Program-made: the position numbers and the translations under genes
The notes under the pieces: generated by a model
Databases searched by the model: none
Told to the model about the DNA's origin: nothing
What the model saw: only the letters and a program-made list of their open reading frames with translations
DNA from: Paragorgia papillata
Lineage: Eukaryota > Cnidaria > Anthozoa > Scleralcyonacea > Coralliidae
Length of the DNA stretch: 64,000 bases
Assembly: GCA_035771165.1 (NCBI GenBank)
Contig: JAWNZC010000367.1
Location: 1,274,001 to 1,338,000 of the forward strand
Direction: 5' to 3'
Shown: positions 12,701 to 21,939 of the stretch, in pieces
How the letters are laid out: each line of letters begins with the position of its first letter
Position numbering within the stretch: the first letter of the stretch is position 1

Positions 12701-15342
12701 GAACACGCATTATCCGTCTGACTCAGACGAATTTAATTCGTGTGTCGAATTTAATTCGTGTGTCGAATTTAATCGAGTTATAAGCCGCAGTTTCGTCGAA
12801 TAAAATTCAAACAATTAAATTCGTCTGAATTAAATTCGTCTATTGTGCGACGTTTAGCGCAGCCCTTACTCGCAACCACGCATGAATCAAGTTAATTGCC
12901 CCTGGCAAATATATATTAGCCCGGGGCAATTAACTTGATTTATGCGTGGTTGAGAAAATAAAGGCTAATCAATACTCACAAATGTGTTAAAGGACTTATC
13001 ATCGCGACCCAAGTGTTTTTAGGCAAAATAACTGACGTAGTTACCTCGGATTCGGTAACTAACCTATACTTAGTCTTGTATTAATCGTTTTTCGATTAAC
13101 GTATACTTAAAAATAATAAAGCAGAGTCAATCAAAATATGGTCTGGAAACCCGGAAAACTTCAAAGCGTCTATAATGAGCTGTGATTTTATGTTGAGACG
13201 GTCCTCACCGTGCACAAACCTTTTGTTTTTTGCTCATTAATGTTTAAATAGCACACTTGAACTATTGAAGTTAAACGCTGTTATTGGGTAATTGCGTCGT
13301 CATACCAATAAACGTGAACAAAAAGATAGAACAAAGACTTTAAAATTTGCTGAGTTTCCAGACCATCTATCAATAGACTATGAATAAAGTGACTAAATCT
13401 CTTCAGTTCTTCAATTCTGAATGCAATCTAATTTAGATTAATTGATAATTTGCAGTAGGTTTATTAAAAGGTAATTCAGCCTATTCCGTTTCAAACACTT
13501 ACTCCATCATTCAGGAGAACTTCGTTTTTGGAACAACGACCCTAAATAAGAAAAGTATTATAAATATAGTATCATACCTGTCTAATCAATAAAATATACT
13601 TATTTAAAATACTCATTAATAATTCATGAGAAAACACAAAAGTAATGCGTCTTAATTTGTATGCTGTATATCGGATACAACATCGTTCTAGTTTGCAAAA
13701 ACCTCTTCCTTGGTTTACTCCGTTAAGTGACTTGAAGATGCATTCCCAGCCGAATATATGGGATTTACTAACGTTTGCCTTCGGCTCGCCTTATAAATCC
13801 CATACAGTTTAGCCGCTCATAGCGTATCTATTGCTTAATAGATTAAAAAAAGTTAAGTTTGTTTCAAATATACACTTAAAAAAGTACACGTAACTAAAAA
13901 GAAAATATGGACAATTATTGACTTTAAGAACTAGTAGCATTTATGCCATAAAGTTAACCTAACCTTTTTTGGTACTCCACTTCCATCTTTTAACTTGTAC
14001 CATACAATATCTCCATTATCTTCAGTAACCTGGTACTCCATGCATTTGCTCCAGACTCTTTTCGGAATAGCAGATCTCACCCAAAACCATGTATACACAT
14101 TTTTTGCAATAGTTCCTCCAGCTTTAGCTTGGCAATCATTACCGCAGTAATTTCCCGTACCACCCAATGGACCATAACAAGCACAACACTAAAAATGTTA
14201 ATGCTTAAAATAACTAAAATTGAAAAGAAAATTATAGGCCTACTAATATACAAGTCAATTCTTGGTTATAGAAAATACTTACCTTATTGTCACAACCGAC
14301 AAACGCTGTTGAATCATGGTGAATCCCAGAAACATTTCCAGTAACACTGTAACTGTTCCAAGAAAACAAGTTTTAACTTCATCGTCAGTTCCTGTCTTTG
14401 TTTGATGTTATAATGTCATTAAGTCGGTGTACTGCTGCATTTTACAAACATGTTATAAACCATTCAACCCTATGCAAATTCGCAATAACAATACAGCCAT
14501 TCTTTTTGTTTAACTATACTAATTTAAATAGATTATGTACGTTAAACATGTCGCCACAAGCAATTTTCATGTTGAATTCTTAAGAAACCTCCCTAATCAT
14601 GCATATTATAAATAGGTTTCGCCCTCAGGATTCTATATCGCAAATAAACTTCGGGTTTAGGTTATTCAAATACACTTATTGTTATTATTTTTTGCTTTCT
14701 TGTATGCAAGAGTACTTGTCTCGAAAATCTTGTAAAATTATAACTAGATTACCTGAAGGCTCCCGAACTGTCAGTCTGCAACTTAATGTTAGGGTGATCA
14801 TAAAAAGCAAAACCGTTGGAACATGGCTTTTGTAAGCAGGAGTTCATCATAGACTGTAAAATATAATTTCAAACACGATTAAAATATTTATAAAACAATT
14901 TTAAAAAAATCGACCACAAATTATATAAGAGGTACAAATATCCGAGAATGAAAGAAATGTATAATTATATTAGAATAGTTCAGGATAACAAAACAACGTC
15001 ATTGTTTGCAGTTTATAATAATAAAGAACACAGATAAAATAGCTTACCCATCCAAACTTTAATAATGGCTGATGGGCAAAGCCAAATTTTGAACATTGGA
15101 AATTTGTAGTGACAATACTTTCTGTCTGCAAATCTTTCACATATGCAATGTTTCCAATCCCTGCTGAACTTTGACCACATCCTTTGCCAATTACCAAAAG
15201 ATTCTTTAATAGACGTTTTGCTTTTAGTCTAAAAGACCTTAAAGAATGAAAAGAAATCGGTTGTTGATGCTGTTGTTGTTGCTATTGTTGTTGTTGTTGT
15301 TGTTGTTGTTGCTATTGTTGTTGGTGGTGCTGGTGGTGGTGT

Positions 15343-15394
<52 letters not shown>

Positions 15395-18300
15395 GTAGAT
15401 GGGTTTAATTTTATTTGTGTCAATTAATTAACAGCAAAATAATAGCATTAAGTAGTCAGATAAAAAAAATATATGGTTAGAAACAGCAACGAAACAATAG
15501 CAAGAAATGGCGGACTGTTGGCAGCACGGTACAACCCCGAACAAAAACCCCAATCCTAGTCAGTAAGCGAGTTTAACAGTTAAATCTGTTTTTCCAAACG
15601 CTTTCGACCGAATTTATTTTCTTTGTGTATCCTTCTTAAGATCGTATAGGGAAGAAATTTCATTTGGGAAGCAAACGGTTTTTTCCAAATTTCCTGCTGT
15701 TATTAATTGCACTGCTCCTGGTAACAGCATTGTTGCAATTTAAATGCTAAAAATAGGAAAAGTCCGAGTATAATAGTCTGGTGGCCCGTGTTAGTCAGGG
15801 TAATTAAAATAGTCTGGTGTTAGAGTAAAATATTAAGCAAAGTAACAATGCGTTATAAATATCTTAATAAAAGGTTTAAAATGTTTGTCACAAACCAATG
15901 AGCTTTTGTGTCTGCAAAGCTTTCTTTTATTGCCATCTGCACTCTGAAATCCAAAATTGGCGCATCACCAAAAGCACTTGTCCAATGAGGAGATCCAAAA
16001 GGCGCAACTGTTTCATCGTTTGAAGGAACTGACCACATGGATGCGTTTCGTTTTCGTCCAATAAGCATGTATCCTCCTCCATCGGTGGTCATGTCACACC
16101 ATACCTTTAAAATGTAAAATATAATAAACAAAGTATTCTTTGTAATTTAAAAACAAAACAAAAAAATTTTTTTGCACAGTTGTTCTAACATGAACAAAAA
16201 TACGTAGGTTTTGAGATGCAATTTTTTTGTATATTACATTCTTTAGTTTATGCATACATATATACGTTGTAAGCTGTACGCTTGACTATATACTGTAGTA
16301 TATAACACTAATTAGAGTTAAATTGTATCTTTTTGTAAAACTCAGAGAAAAACTCTGCGCTCCAGACGGGACTCGAACCCACAACCTTCCGAATGCCAGC
16401 TACTGTCACCATTGAGCCACTGGAACTCAGATGGTAGACCGAGGTTGTTTTCGATATTTATACGCCTAGGAACTAGTCAATCCGTACGTGTGTCACAAGT
16501 ACTTGTTGGGCTACAAGTCGCATTGTGTTAGTTTATTTTCAGTGAATGTTTTTTATACGTCATTATAGTGTTTTCAGCTTGAGTTGGTAAAGTTTTTTCG
16601 TAAAATTTTTGCTGTACAAGCTGTCGTAAGCTAAACTCAGTTCCAGTGAGCTCCATCTGAGTTCCAGTGGCTCAATGGTGAGAGCGTCCGGCTGCCATTT
16701 GGAAGGTTGTGGGTTCGAGTCCCGTCTGGAGCTCAGAGTTTTCTCTGAGTTTAACTTACGACAGCTTGTACAGCAAAAACATACGAAAAAACTTTACCAA
16801 CTCAAGCTGAAAACACTAATAACGTACAGAGTTAAATTGACCCATCGAGCGAGAGCCGGTGTGGTATAATATTTTGCCCCCCTCCCCCATTTCTCTCGTG
16901 ACTTTTGCGCATGAGTTATTTCCATATACTGCGCAAGCGTTAGCATTTCTTCATCAAATTTTGTCACCCTAAGCATGCTACGCCGTGACATCGCTAAAGG
17001 GTCAAGTTAGTGTTATAAGCTGGACTGTGAACACGCTAGTAAGTCAGCTTAGTGTGATAAGCTAGAAGGTAAAGCCACTTACTGATTAGGGTTAGGGTTT
17101 TTGTTGGAGTTAAACGACCTGTGTAATTAACTTACAATCTTACATTGATAATAATATACATGAAAAAATATCTCGACTGTGATTGGCTGATTCCAGTGCA
17201 GTTAATCCCAAACAACAGTGCAAAAATCTGTAATCACAGTGCAAAAATCTGTAATCACAGTGCAAAAATGTGTTATCACTAAGAACCAATCAAATTGATT
17301 GTACAGCGGATTTTTCTCGACTCAAAATAAACAAAGATGGCGGCCAAGATTCGGCGGTTTTGGGGATAATTTGTTCAAATTTGAAGCTAGTTATGCTTTA
17401 ATATTGCCAAGTGAAGTACCTACAAGAAGACCAGAAGCTTCTTTATGCCTCGAGTAAACTTTTTCAAGTAGTAAAGGAAGCGAAGCGTTTTTTAACAAAT
17501 AAATATGCGAGGAGTGGACGCCGTGAAACATGCGTACGTTAAAATGTTAGTACAGTTGTTTTGAACATTTATTCATGTATATTATTAATAAGTAATAGCA
17601 TGGTTTCTCGTGCAATTTGGAAAAACATGCACTCGTGAGTTTTTCAAATACTTCAAATAGCACTCGTCCTTCGGACTCGTGCTATTTTGACAGTATTTGA
17701 AAAACTCACTCGTGCATGTTTTTTTCCAAATTGCACTCGAAACCATGCTATTACCTATACATATTGAACAATTATCAAATAATGAATTGGAAATATAGGA
17801 ACTAGATCTTGGCGATTTTCTAATTTTAAGCAAAAAAATAATTTAGGATGCGATATGTATAATTATTAGTATATGTTGTTTTATCAATACATATATTGCA
17901 TCAAATAAGGGGACAATATTTCATGGGGAGCAAAATATCACAGTTGTAGTTATGCGATTTTGTTGATATGGGTTGTAACATTGACATTAGAAAATAAATA
18001 ATATTTAATTTTTCATTAGATACATTTTTAAATCAGATATAAATTGTATTTTTAGTTAGCTAAAAAATCCCACCTTTCTTGGCTTGTTAACAATCCCAAA
18101 GTTTATCCAATAAAATCCATCTCTAGCATCATTCACGTTGTTCAGAACATCAGAGCAGTCGTAGGCAGGATCGAAAAATTCTCCTCGTGACTGGGATCGT
18201 GTAATGTACAATGTCCTAATTTAGGATGCAATGTTCTTAAACTTAAAGCGTATTTATAATAATCTGTCCGATATTTCCCACAAGGTTTTTAAAGTCATTA

Positions 18301-20504
18301 TGGTACATTAGCAGGACTTTGATAGTAAAATAGTTTGGTGCTAGGAGGCGTAAACTAGTACTGGTGTTAAACAGAGTAAAATAGTCTGGTGTTAGACAGT
18401 AAAATAGTCTGGCGTTATACAGGGTAAAACAGTCTGGTGCCAGACAGAGTAAAATAGTCTGGTGTTAGAGTAAACTAGTGTAGTGTTAGACAGAGTAAAA
18501 TAGTCTGTTGTTAGACAGAGTGTAATAATATGGCGTTAGAGTAAGGGTAAAGACATGTACTCGGCTTCTGAAAGTTAGAGAAACGTGTTACCTGTATATT
18601 GTTTATTAAAGGAAATAATTTCACCATGCAGTTATTTTTGTTGATTAAAAATAGTAACGCATTTGAATTAGCCTAATGGAGCCTGATAACCCGGACGAGG
18701 AGTTGTTTCGAAGACGTATTTCTAACATAATTAGTTATTACTGTCAAATTTAACGTACCATCAACTGCTTTCCAGCTGTAAAAACCATTGTCGACGGTAC
18801 AAAATAGAAGTTTGTCTTTGGATTGTCGGTCCTTAAACAACTTAATCTTGCCATGGTTGGTTTTGTTACAAGGTTGTGGGTTAAAACCTTTATCACCTTT
18901 AATAGTCTTTGAAAAGGAATAAAGATACAGTAGAAGTAAATAATAATGCACAGTTTTCAGGAGTGGAGATCTGAAAATGTTCTCGCTTTCATACGTTTTT
19001 CAATCTTCAAAACAAATTAACCTTTAGAAGGTTTCTACCACGCCTTTTTTTTTAAATATTGCCACACCTAAATCACACTTAATAGAACATATGGTTTGGA
19101 AGCTCTATTGTCTCCTTATATGGTAAGTAAATTCTATGGACACGTGACGACGAAGCACCACGACACGTGACGATGAAGGATAAAAAAAATTTAACTTTTA
19201 GAAGGTTTCCACCACGCTTTTTTTTTAAGTATTGCCACGCCTAAATTTTCTTTTATTCTAAGCTGGCTTAAACTTTTGTCCTTTTCTGTTGTTGTGCGCT
19301 TAAATTCAGTAATATTAGGAAGCTATATAGGATCACTGGACGCGATCGTCTAAGATCACATATTATACTATTCTATAGCTTCTCACCTAAAACAAAGAGA
19401 ATGAATAACTGTTATTTCTTGGAGTATAATCAAAACGAATTCCGTTCCATTTGCTACGCAACTGGATGAGACCATTTCGACGTTTTCTTGACAACGTTCC
19501 AATTTACAACGTAAAATACTTAGATAACCATCTAGCTATGGTGATTACAACGAATTTACTGTTATCAATTGGAGCTTCGCTGAACACTATATCGCTAGAA
19601 AAATAACATATCTTTAATATCTTTAAGGATACCTATCTAAGATCCAGACAAACAGTTAAACTAATCAGGAAAACACTACCAAACGAAGTCTGCATGTGCT
19701 CCCCGGCCTCTCCGCTGATATAGTTAAACCGGTTAAACCATCGAAGAAAATCGCATTATACCTTAACTCATTCCTGTCCGAGGGCTTCCCCAGAGGTGAA
19801 TAAAATCGTCTGGCGTTAACCAGAATAAAATACTAAAGACCAATTCGGACAGGAAAGAGTTAAGCATGAAACCGAATTTATTATGAAATTGGAGCCTCTG
19901 TTATTTTAGATAACCAATATCGTTAGCCCACTACCTAGAACTGCTTATAAGTGTTTAGGGAAAGAGAAGAGAGACTAAAACGTTCATTAATTAAGATTTA
20001 AAAGCCAGGTTCAAAATGCAAACATTTTTTCGCTATTGGCATCCTAATTTTTATTCATGGAATACAATTGTAAGACTTTCAAGATCTTTAAAATGGAGCG
20101 GAAAATGAAGTGCCTGTAACTTTAGAATTTATTATTTAAAAAATTATCTTTAAAAATAGAAAGAACAACCCTTGTCCTTGAATTTCCGTAAATATTTGAC
20201 TTTTTCGGCGGAGAAAAGGAAGGGAATTTTAACAAAGGCTCCAACCTCCGCTAATGTTTTGTACCGAGCGTTAATATTTAGTTTTCGTTGAGTTCCACCC
20301 ACAATGTATGGCTACATGCACATATAGTTCCTTTACAGTTCAATATCTTTGTGTATTTAAAGTTACCGTTGTTGTCAAACTGTTAAAATGATCAAAGACT
20401 ATAGTTTTTATATAGTCTTTTAGTTATAGTTTTTACGCCTGCCCTACCTTTGAAATAGAACAACCAACCAATGACAAACAGATCAAGAAAATCTTGAAAT
20501 ACAT
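442..20504 (-). CDS. Secreted fibrinogen-like / TLDc-domain protein, 13 coding exons, 646 aa
   Basis: Joined by eye from exons 20504-20448, 18906-18759, 18183-18074, 16104-15896, 15237-15048, 14853-14753, 14352-14283, 14188-13964, 13541-13503, 12292-12158, 11304-11166, 10313-10116 and 761-442; every junction has GT/AG and compatible phase. Residues 1-16 are a signal peptide (start MYFKIFLICLSLVG). Residues 70-175 resemble the front of a fibrinogen C-terminal domain (DCSDVLNN, DGFYWI, VWCDMTTDGGGYMLIGR). Residues 175-383 are a Cys-rich extension, without the usual fibrinogen C-terminal landmarks. Residues 400-428 (GLLEYRKDNKKLYVRANKTW) resemble the trimerisation motif before endostatin in collagen XV/XVIII. 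Residues 429-474 form a short coiled coil. Residues 476-646 are a TLDc domain (DGWAAATFH, VGQYIFGGYNDLSW, NAFLFSLRN, LLAGSFSFTPSEVEVF). The product is probably an extracellular or matrix oligomer. TLDc is best known intracellularly (OXR1, NCOA7, TBC1D24), so the extracellular placement is notable. Function unknown. Confidence 0.88.
762..2382. other. Distal part of the 9.35-kb last intron of the TLDc gene
   Basis: No exon seen. Holds a short palindromic motif built on AACATCGTTTAAC near 950-1030. A diverged copy of the TTTGTCTGAGTTTATAATTT repeat (compare 22.8 and 47.45 kb) lies near 2120-2260. Confidence 0.4.
2392..3595. mobile_element. Foldback element 1, Mutator-like (9-bp TSD)
   Basis: Termini TACCCTGGGT and its inverse ACCCAGGGTA bound a 1204-bp element flanked by a perfect 9-bp direct repeat CGTTTTCTA (2383-2391 and 3596-3604). 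Terminal blocks of about 130 bp (2392-2520 and 3475-3595) are inverted to each other, and a second imperfect inverted pair lies inside (about 2760-2900 and 2980-3110). No transposase frame is present, so it is non-autonomous. A 9-bp duplication is the usual MULE signature. Confidence 0.8.
3649..4497. mobile_element. Foldback element 2, Mutator-like (9-bp TSD)
   Basis: Terminal inverted repeats TAGGCTCGATTTCCAGCCTT / AAGGCTGGAAACCGAGCCTA bound 849 bp. A perfect 9-bp direct repeat ACAACTTAC flanks it at 3640-3648 and 4498-4506. The interior has no long reading frame. Confidence 0.82.
4578..6420. mobile_element. Foldback element 3 with ~700-bp arms (9-bp TSD)
   Basis: Two arms of about 700 bp (4578-5275 and 5705-6420) are inverted copies at high identity, separated by a loop of about 430 bp. 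Ends are CAATCTCGTCCCC / GGGGACGAGATTG, flanked by a perfect 9-bp repeat AATGAAATG (4569-4577 and 6421-6429). The 168- and 91-codon frames in the arms are the same sequence read twice and have no recognised domain. The loop carries two copies of an AGGCGATTCTACTC unit. The size of the arms is typical of MULE/foldback types. Confidence 0.82.
6430..7427. other. Intron sequence with CAACATT/TTCAAC repeats
   Basis: 6430-6645 is full of imperfect AACATCATTCAAC / GTTGAATG motifs, similar to 950-1030. 6960-7090 has an imperfect inverted pair. Nothing coding was seen. Confidence 0.4.
7428..9614. mobile_element. Nested palindromic element, ~2.2 kb
   Basis: Outer inverted ends CTATACTAACTGGATGGGCG and CGCCTATCCAGTTAGTATAG extend inward through an ACCCCACCGGC block on each side. 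A second inverted pair lies inside (about 8390-8550 and 9245-9475; shared core TTTGTTCGGAGTTCCTT), and a smaller palindrome at 7545-7950. No target duplication was clear. Short frames here are artefacts of the inverted repeats. Confidence 0.65.
7721..7839. repeat. Perfect-looking hairpin inside the nested palindrome
   Basis: CACTACTCGTGATATTTG and CAAATATCACTCGTAGTG arms, plus flanking TTAAGGAT/ATCCTTAA, fold around a loop of about 20 nt. It is surrounded by two inverted copies of a TGATTGGTT..GTACAATTAAT block, and is MITE-like. Confidence 0.65.
9615..10115. other. Intron sequence next to TLDc exon 1
   Basis: No recognised element. An internal TTCGTCCTGATTCAGGACGA palindrome lies near 9924-9943. 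Confidence 0.35.
10116..10313 (-). CDS. TLDc gene: TLDc exon 1
   Basis: Encodes GRPDFRQQIEQWLP, CWRTSRDGWAAATFHSNC, GATVTIVRVGQYIFGG and YNDLSWTG, the N-terminal TLDc half. Donor TGGACAG|gtaaga, acceptor ttatcctag|TTGG. Confidence 0.9.
11166..11304 (-). CDS. TLDc gene: coiled-coil exon
   Basis: Encodes VVNILNTSLSRLETRLENLV and a further heptad-like stretch to RKIIRTMS. The acceptor tgttttgtcttcaaag|GTG was chosen over an upstream AG (11341) because it matches phase 0 of the preceding exon. Donor GTCAG|gttagt. Confidence 0.82.
11369..11730. mobile_element. CAGGGGCG-ended element, hAT-like, 362 bp
   Basis: CAGGGGCGCAACTAG at the left end and CTAGTTGCGCCCCTG at the right end are exact inverted repeats, with a 5-bp CAACA repeat outside. 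It contains a G13 run and repeated CCCCTGCCCTTTTT. It sits in the intron between the coiled-coil and collagen-trimer exons. Confidence 0.65.
11830..11956. repeat. GGGC..CCCC low-complexity tract
   Basis: C-rich run with an A-rich tail (to about 11990) after a GGCGGAACAGGGGGTT motif. The overlapping 64-codon frame is proline-rich low complexity. Confidence 0.5.
12158..12292 (-). CDS. TLDc gene: collagen-trimer-like exon
   Basis: 45 codons, phase 0 at both ends. Contains PSVPGLLEYRKDNKKLYVRA then TWNVL, resembling the trimerisation segment of collagen XV/XVIII NC1. That homology is judged from memory of the motif only. Confidence 0.82.
12395..13085. repeat. Dispersed repeat copy A (paralogue at 56.3 kb), interrupted
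   Basis: ACCGCGGTTG, then a GCAATTAACTTGATTTATGC palindromic block and GTAACTAACCTATACTTAGT are shared in the same order with 56315-56680. This copy is split by the element at 12462-12862. Confidence 0.7.
12462..12862. mobile_element. MITE with CTGCGCTAAACGTCGCACAA inverted ends
   Basis: Inverted termini CTGCGCTAAACGTCGCACAA and its complement, continuing as ATAGACGAATTTAATTC, bound 401 bp made of repeats of GAATTTAATTCGTGTGTC. It is absent from the paralogous repeat at 56.37 kb, which acts as an empty site. The target duplication is unclear (at most GCC). Confidence 0.75.
13503..13541 (-). CDS. TLDc gene: 39-nt micro-exon
   Basis: Encodes exactly 13 residues, GRCSKNEVLLNDG, between acceptor cttatttag| and donor |gtaagtg. 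Both neighbours are phase 0, so the exon could be skipped without a frame change. Confidence 0.75.
13964..14188 (-). CDS. TLDc gene: Cys-rich extension exon 4
   Basis: 75 codons in phase 0: CCACYGPLGGTGNYCGNDC, then WFWVRSAIPKRVWSKCMEY and DIVWYKLKDGSG. Acceptor catttttag|TGTTGT, donor AAAAAG|gttagg. Confidence 0.84.
14283..14352 (-). CDS. TLDc gene: Cys-rich extension exon 3
   Basis: A short 70-nt exon encoding YSVTGNVSGIHHDSTAFVGC and three further residues. Acceptor ggaacag|TTACAG, donor AATAAG|gtaagt. Confidence 0.82.
14753..14853 (-). CDS. TLDc gene: Cys-rich extension exon 2
   Basis: Encodes SMMNSCLQKPCSNGFAFYD and following residues. Acceptor ttttacag|TCTATG and donor TTCAG|gtaatc, phase 2. 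Confidence 0.82.
15048..15237 (-). CDS. TLDc gene: Cys-rich extension exon 1
   Basis: Encodes SFRLKAKRLLKNLLVIGKG, then GIGNIAYVKDLQT and CSKFGFAHQP. Acceptor cattctttaag|G completes the Trp codon from the upstream exon; donor TGG|gtaagc. Confidence 0.83.
15261..15394. repeat. (TTG)n microsatellite in intron
   Basis: Mostly TTG/GTT triplets with a TGGTGGTGC interruption, within the 657-bp intron upstream of the 15048-15237 exon. The 64-codon polyglutamine frame on the other strand is an artefact. Confidence 0.85.
15896..16104 (-). CDS. TLDc gene: fibrinogen-like exon 2
   Basis: Encodes VWCDMTTDGGGYMLIGRKRN through ADTKAHW, including the fibrinogen-domain signature CDMTTDGGG. Acceptor attttaaag|GTATGG; donor CATTG|gtttgtg, phase 2. 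Confidence 0.85.
16341..16430 (-). mobile_element. tRNA-derived SINE head (family 1), minus copy
   Basis: On the minus strand it carries an A-box-like TGGCTCAATGGTGACAG and a B-box GGTTCGAGTCC, followed by CTCAGAG. It is an inverted copy of the head at 16660-16740. Confidence 0.65.
16568..16816. mobile_element. Foldback with tRNA-derived SINE (family 1) in its loop
   Basis: 16568-16640 and 16746-16816 are inverted copies (GTTTTCAGCTTGAGTTGG against CCAACTCAAGCTGAAAAC). The loop holds a plus-strand tRNA-like head, A box TGGCTCAATGGTGAGAGC at 16668-16685 and B box GGTTCGAGTCC at 16713. It is not a functional tRNA gene: no cloverleaf of normal length. Confidence 0.65.
17215..17275. repeat. Tandem CAGTGCAAAAATCTGTAATCA, 3 units
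   Basis: Three near-identical 21-bp units, the last one diverged. Confidence 0.75.
17592..17753. mobile_element. 162-bp palindromic MITE
   Basis: Near-perfect inverted halves begin GTAATAGCATGGTTTC and end GAAACCATGCTATTAC, with a TCCTTCGGA loop. Its open frame on the minus strand is a palindrome artefact. Confidence 0.7.
18074..18183 (-). CDS. TLDc gene: fibrinogen-like exon 1
   Basis: Encodes FFDPAYDCSDVLNN and DGFYWINFGIV, the start of a fibrinogen-like fold. The donor is AAG|gtgggat. The acceptor is weak and could be 3 nt further in (18180) without changing frame. Confidence 0.78.
18340..18545. repeat. Tandem AGTAAAATAGTCTGGTGTTAG
   Basis: About seven variable-length units of an AGTAAAATAGTCTGGTGTTAGAC motif. 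A scattered single unit also appears near 15775-15830. Confidence 0.75.
18759..18906 (-). CDS. TLDc gene: N-terminal Cys-containing exon
   Basis: Acceptor ccttttcaaag|ACTATT and donor GATG|gtacgtt. Encodes about 49 residues beginning TIKGDKGFNPQPCNKT, with two cysteines and a potential N-glycosylation site (NKT). Phase 0 in, phase 1 out. Confidence 0.8.
19017..19245. repeat. Direct repeat pair, ~55 bp
   Basis: 19017-19070 and 19186-19245 share TTTAGAAGGTTTC, ACCACGC, a T-run and ATTGCCACRCCTAAAT. Confidence 0.65.
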
Positions 20505-20515
20505 TTTATAATTGT
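20448..20515 (-). CDS. TLDc gene: exon with start codon and signal peptide
   Basis: ATG at 20504-20502 begins 19 codons (hydrophobic core FLICLSLVG) and ends at AAG|gtaggg, phase 0. The first 11 nt are 5' UTR. Confidence 0.75.
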
Positions 20516-20729
20516 CTGAACGCGAAAGAAAAGTATGATAACATAGAGCCCGAAGATATTAAAACACAAAACAAGGAATTAACATATAAAGAAAATTCGA
20601 AAAGAAATTAATCAGCCAAACAAACTAAAACAGCTAAACATTTCAGATCAAATAATGCAACAAAATGTAGGCCGACATGCTAGGAAACAAGAGTTAAAAA
20701 GTGTACATATATGAATAGGTTTGTTTTAC

Positions 20730-20778
20730 CTGTATTAAAGCCGATCCTGTAGATGTCTTCGTCTTCGTGACTTGGGTG
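20730..20778 (-). other. Probable non-coding 5' UTR exon of the TLDc gene
   Basis: A clean donor (ACAG|gtaaaac) ends this exon at 20730. The next acceptor (cgttcag|ACAATTATAAA) sits at 20515, 11 nt before the ATG at 20504. The intron would be only 214 bp. The 5' edge is set from the TATA position and is approximate. Confidence 0.5.
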
Positions 20779-20804
20779 TTTATGAAGCCAAGGACAAGGC
20801 AACG

Positions 20805-20812
20805 TTTTTATA
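20805..20812 (-). promoter_or_regulatory. TATA box of the fibrinogen-like/TLDc gene
   Basis: TATAAAAA on the minus strand lies about 75 bp upstream of the first splice donor (20729-20728). A start roughly 30 bp downstream (near 20778) would give a 5' UTR exon of about 50 nt. No transcript data were available. Confidence 0.55.
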
Positions 20813-20859
20813 TGTCAACATCTGATTAGTAATGATAATGTGAAATCCCACTGAAAGCT

Positions 20860-21110
20860 TTCGTTTTAATTGTATGAACGAGCGAGTGTTTTTTCGACCT
20901 CGTGCTTTCAGTGCATGTTTTCAAGTGTTTGGAAACCGAGATGAAACATGAACCACGAGTTATTAATTGCTTCAGTTAACTACTCTTTTGATTTCTGGTT
21001 TTTGAACAAGCAATAGGAAATATAATTGCCAATCAAACACCAATCAAATTTAAGCAAGAAATTTTTCAATACGAGAGCAATTGCTTGAGTTCCATTACTT
21101 TACGGAAACA
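20860..21110. repeat. Dispersed repeat B, copy 1
   Basis: CCTCGTGCTTTCA, ACCACGAGTTRTT and GATTTCTGGTTTTTGAACAA blocks recur in the same order at 22050-22765. This copy lacks the LINE insertion of copy 2 and lies just upstream of the TLDc promoter. Confidence 0.6.
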
Positions 21111-21939
21111 GAACTCTCATAGGACGGGATTACCAAGGTGTGGAAAATTTATTCACATACACCGACGTTATTTGTCTTAGTGAAGATCCCAGGCCAAAGC
21201 CGCACTTGACTTTTTCGTTTAATGAAAGATTGACAAATTCTTTCGATATTTCGAGATACACGTGCATAAATAACTTTGAGACGCCATACCTTAATTTGAT
21301 AGTGCATGGTTTGACTTATGGGCAGCATGACTGATGTGCTAGGATTAAGGAAAGGACATGTGTAGCAACGGAAACGACCGCAAGAAAATGTTCCCTCTAG
21401 TTTCGAAGTATTTTATTTTAGGGCACTATATGTACTAACTATATGTTTTTTTAACGACTGCTAGAAAGCTACAACAGTAATTGTCTAGGAATTATTGTAG
21501 TTCAGAACTTCAATAAGCCTCTTAGCTATCATGTAAACGTCCCGGGCCACTCAGCAACAAACATAAATAATATATACGTGGAAAAACCACCGAAATATTT
21601 TGTTTGCTCAAACTCGAGATAATGTTCTACTGATATTCCTATTTGGTCAGACAAATAATTCAGTTAGGCCTCTTGAGTCGTTGCACAATAAATTAACAAT
21701 GACCAATCGTGCTTGCATTAACTCTTTCCTTTCCGAATTTGTCTTTAGTATTTTATTCTGGGGGAAGCCCTCGCGCAGAAACGAATTAAAGAAGAAAAAA
21801 TCGCTTTGTAATTACATAAATAATTTTTCCTGCGATAAGTACATGTCAGTTGGTCGTTACCATTAGCAGAAGGACCCATAAATGCCGCCATTTTGAAAAT
21901 GAAAATGGGGGACACATGTTTGGGCAGCACCCGCAATAG

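Noticed and set aside
16660..16740. Possible functional tRNA gene
   Set aside because: A and B boxes are present, but the cloverleaf arms do not pair at normal spacing and inverted and degenerate copies exist; a SINE explains it better.
20730..20800. HKHPSHEDEDIYRIGFNTG as a coding exon spliced to 18884
   Set aside because: No start codon in that frame; a signal-peptide exon at 20504 with phase 0 and its own acceptor fits better, leaving this as 5' UTR.
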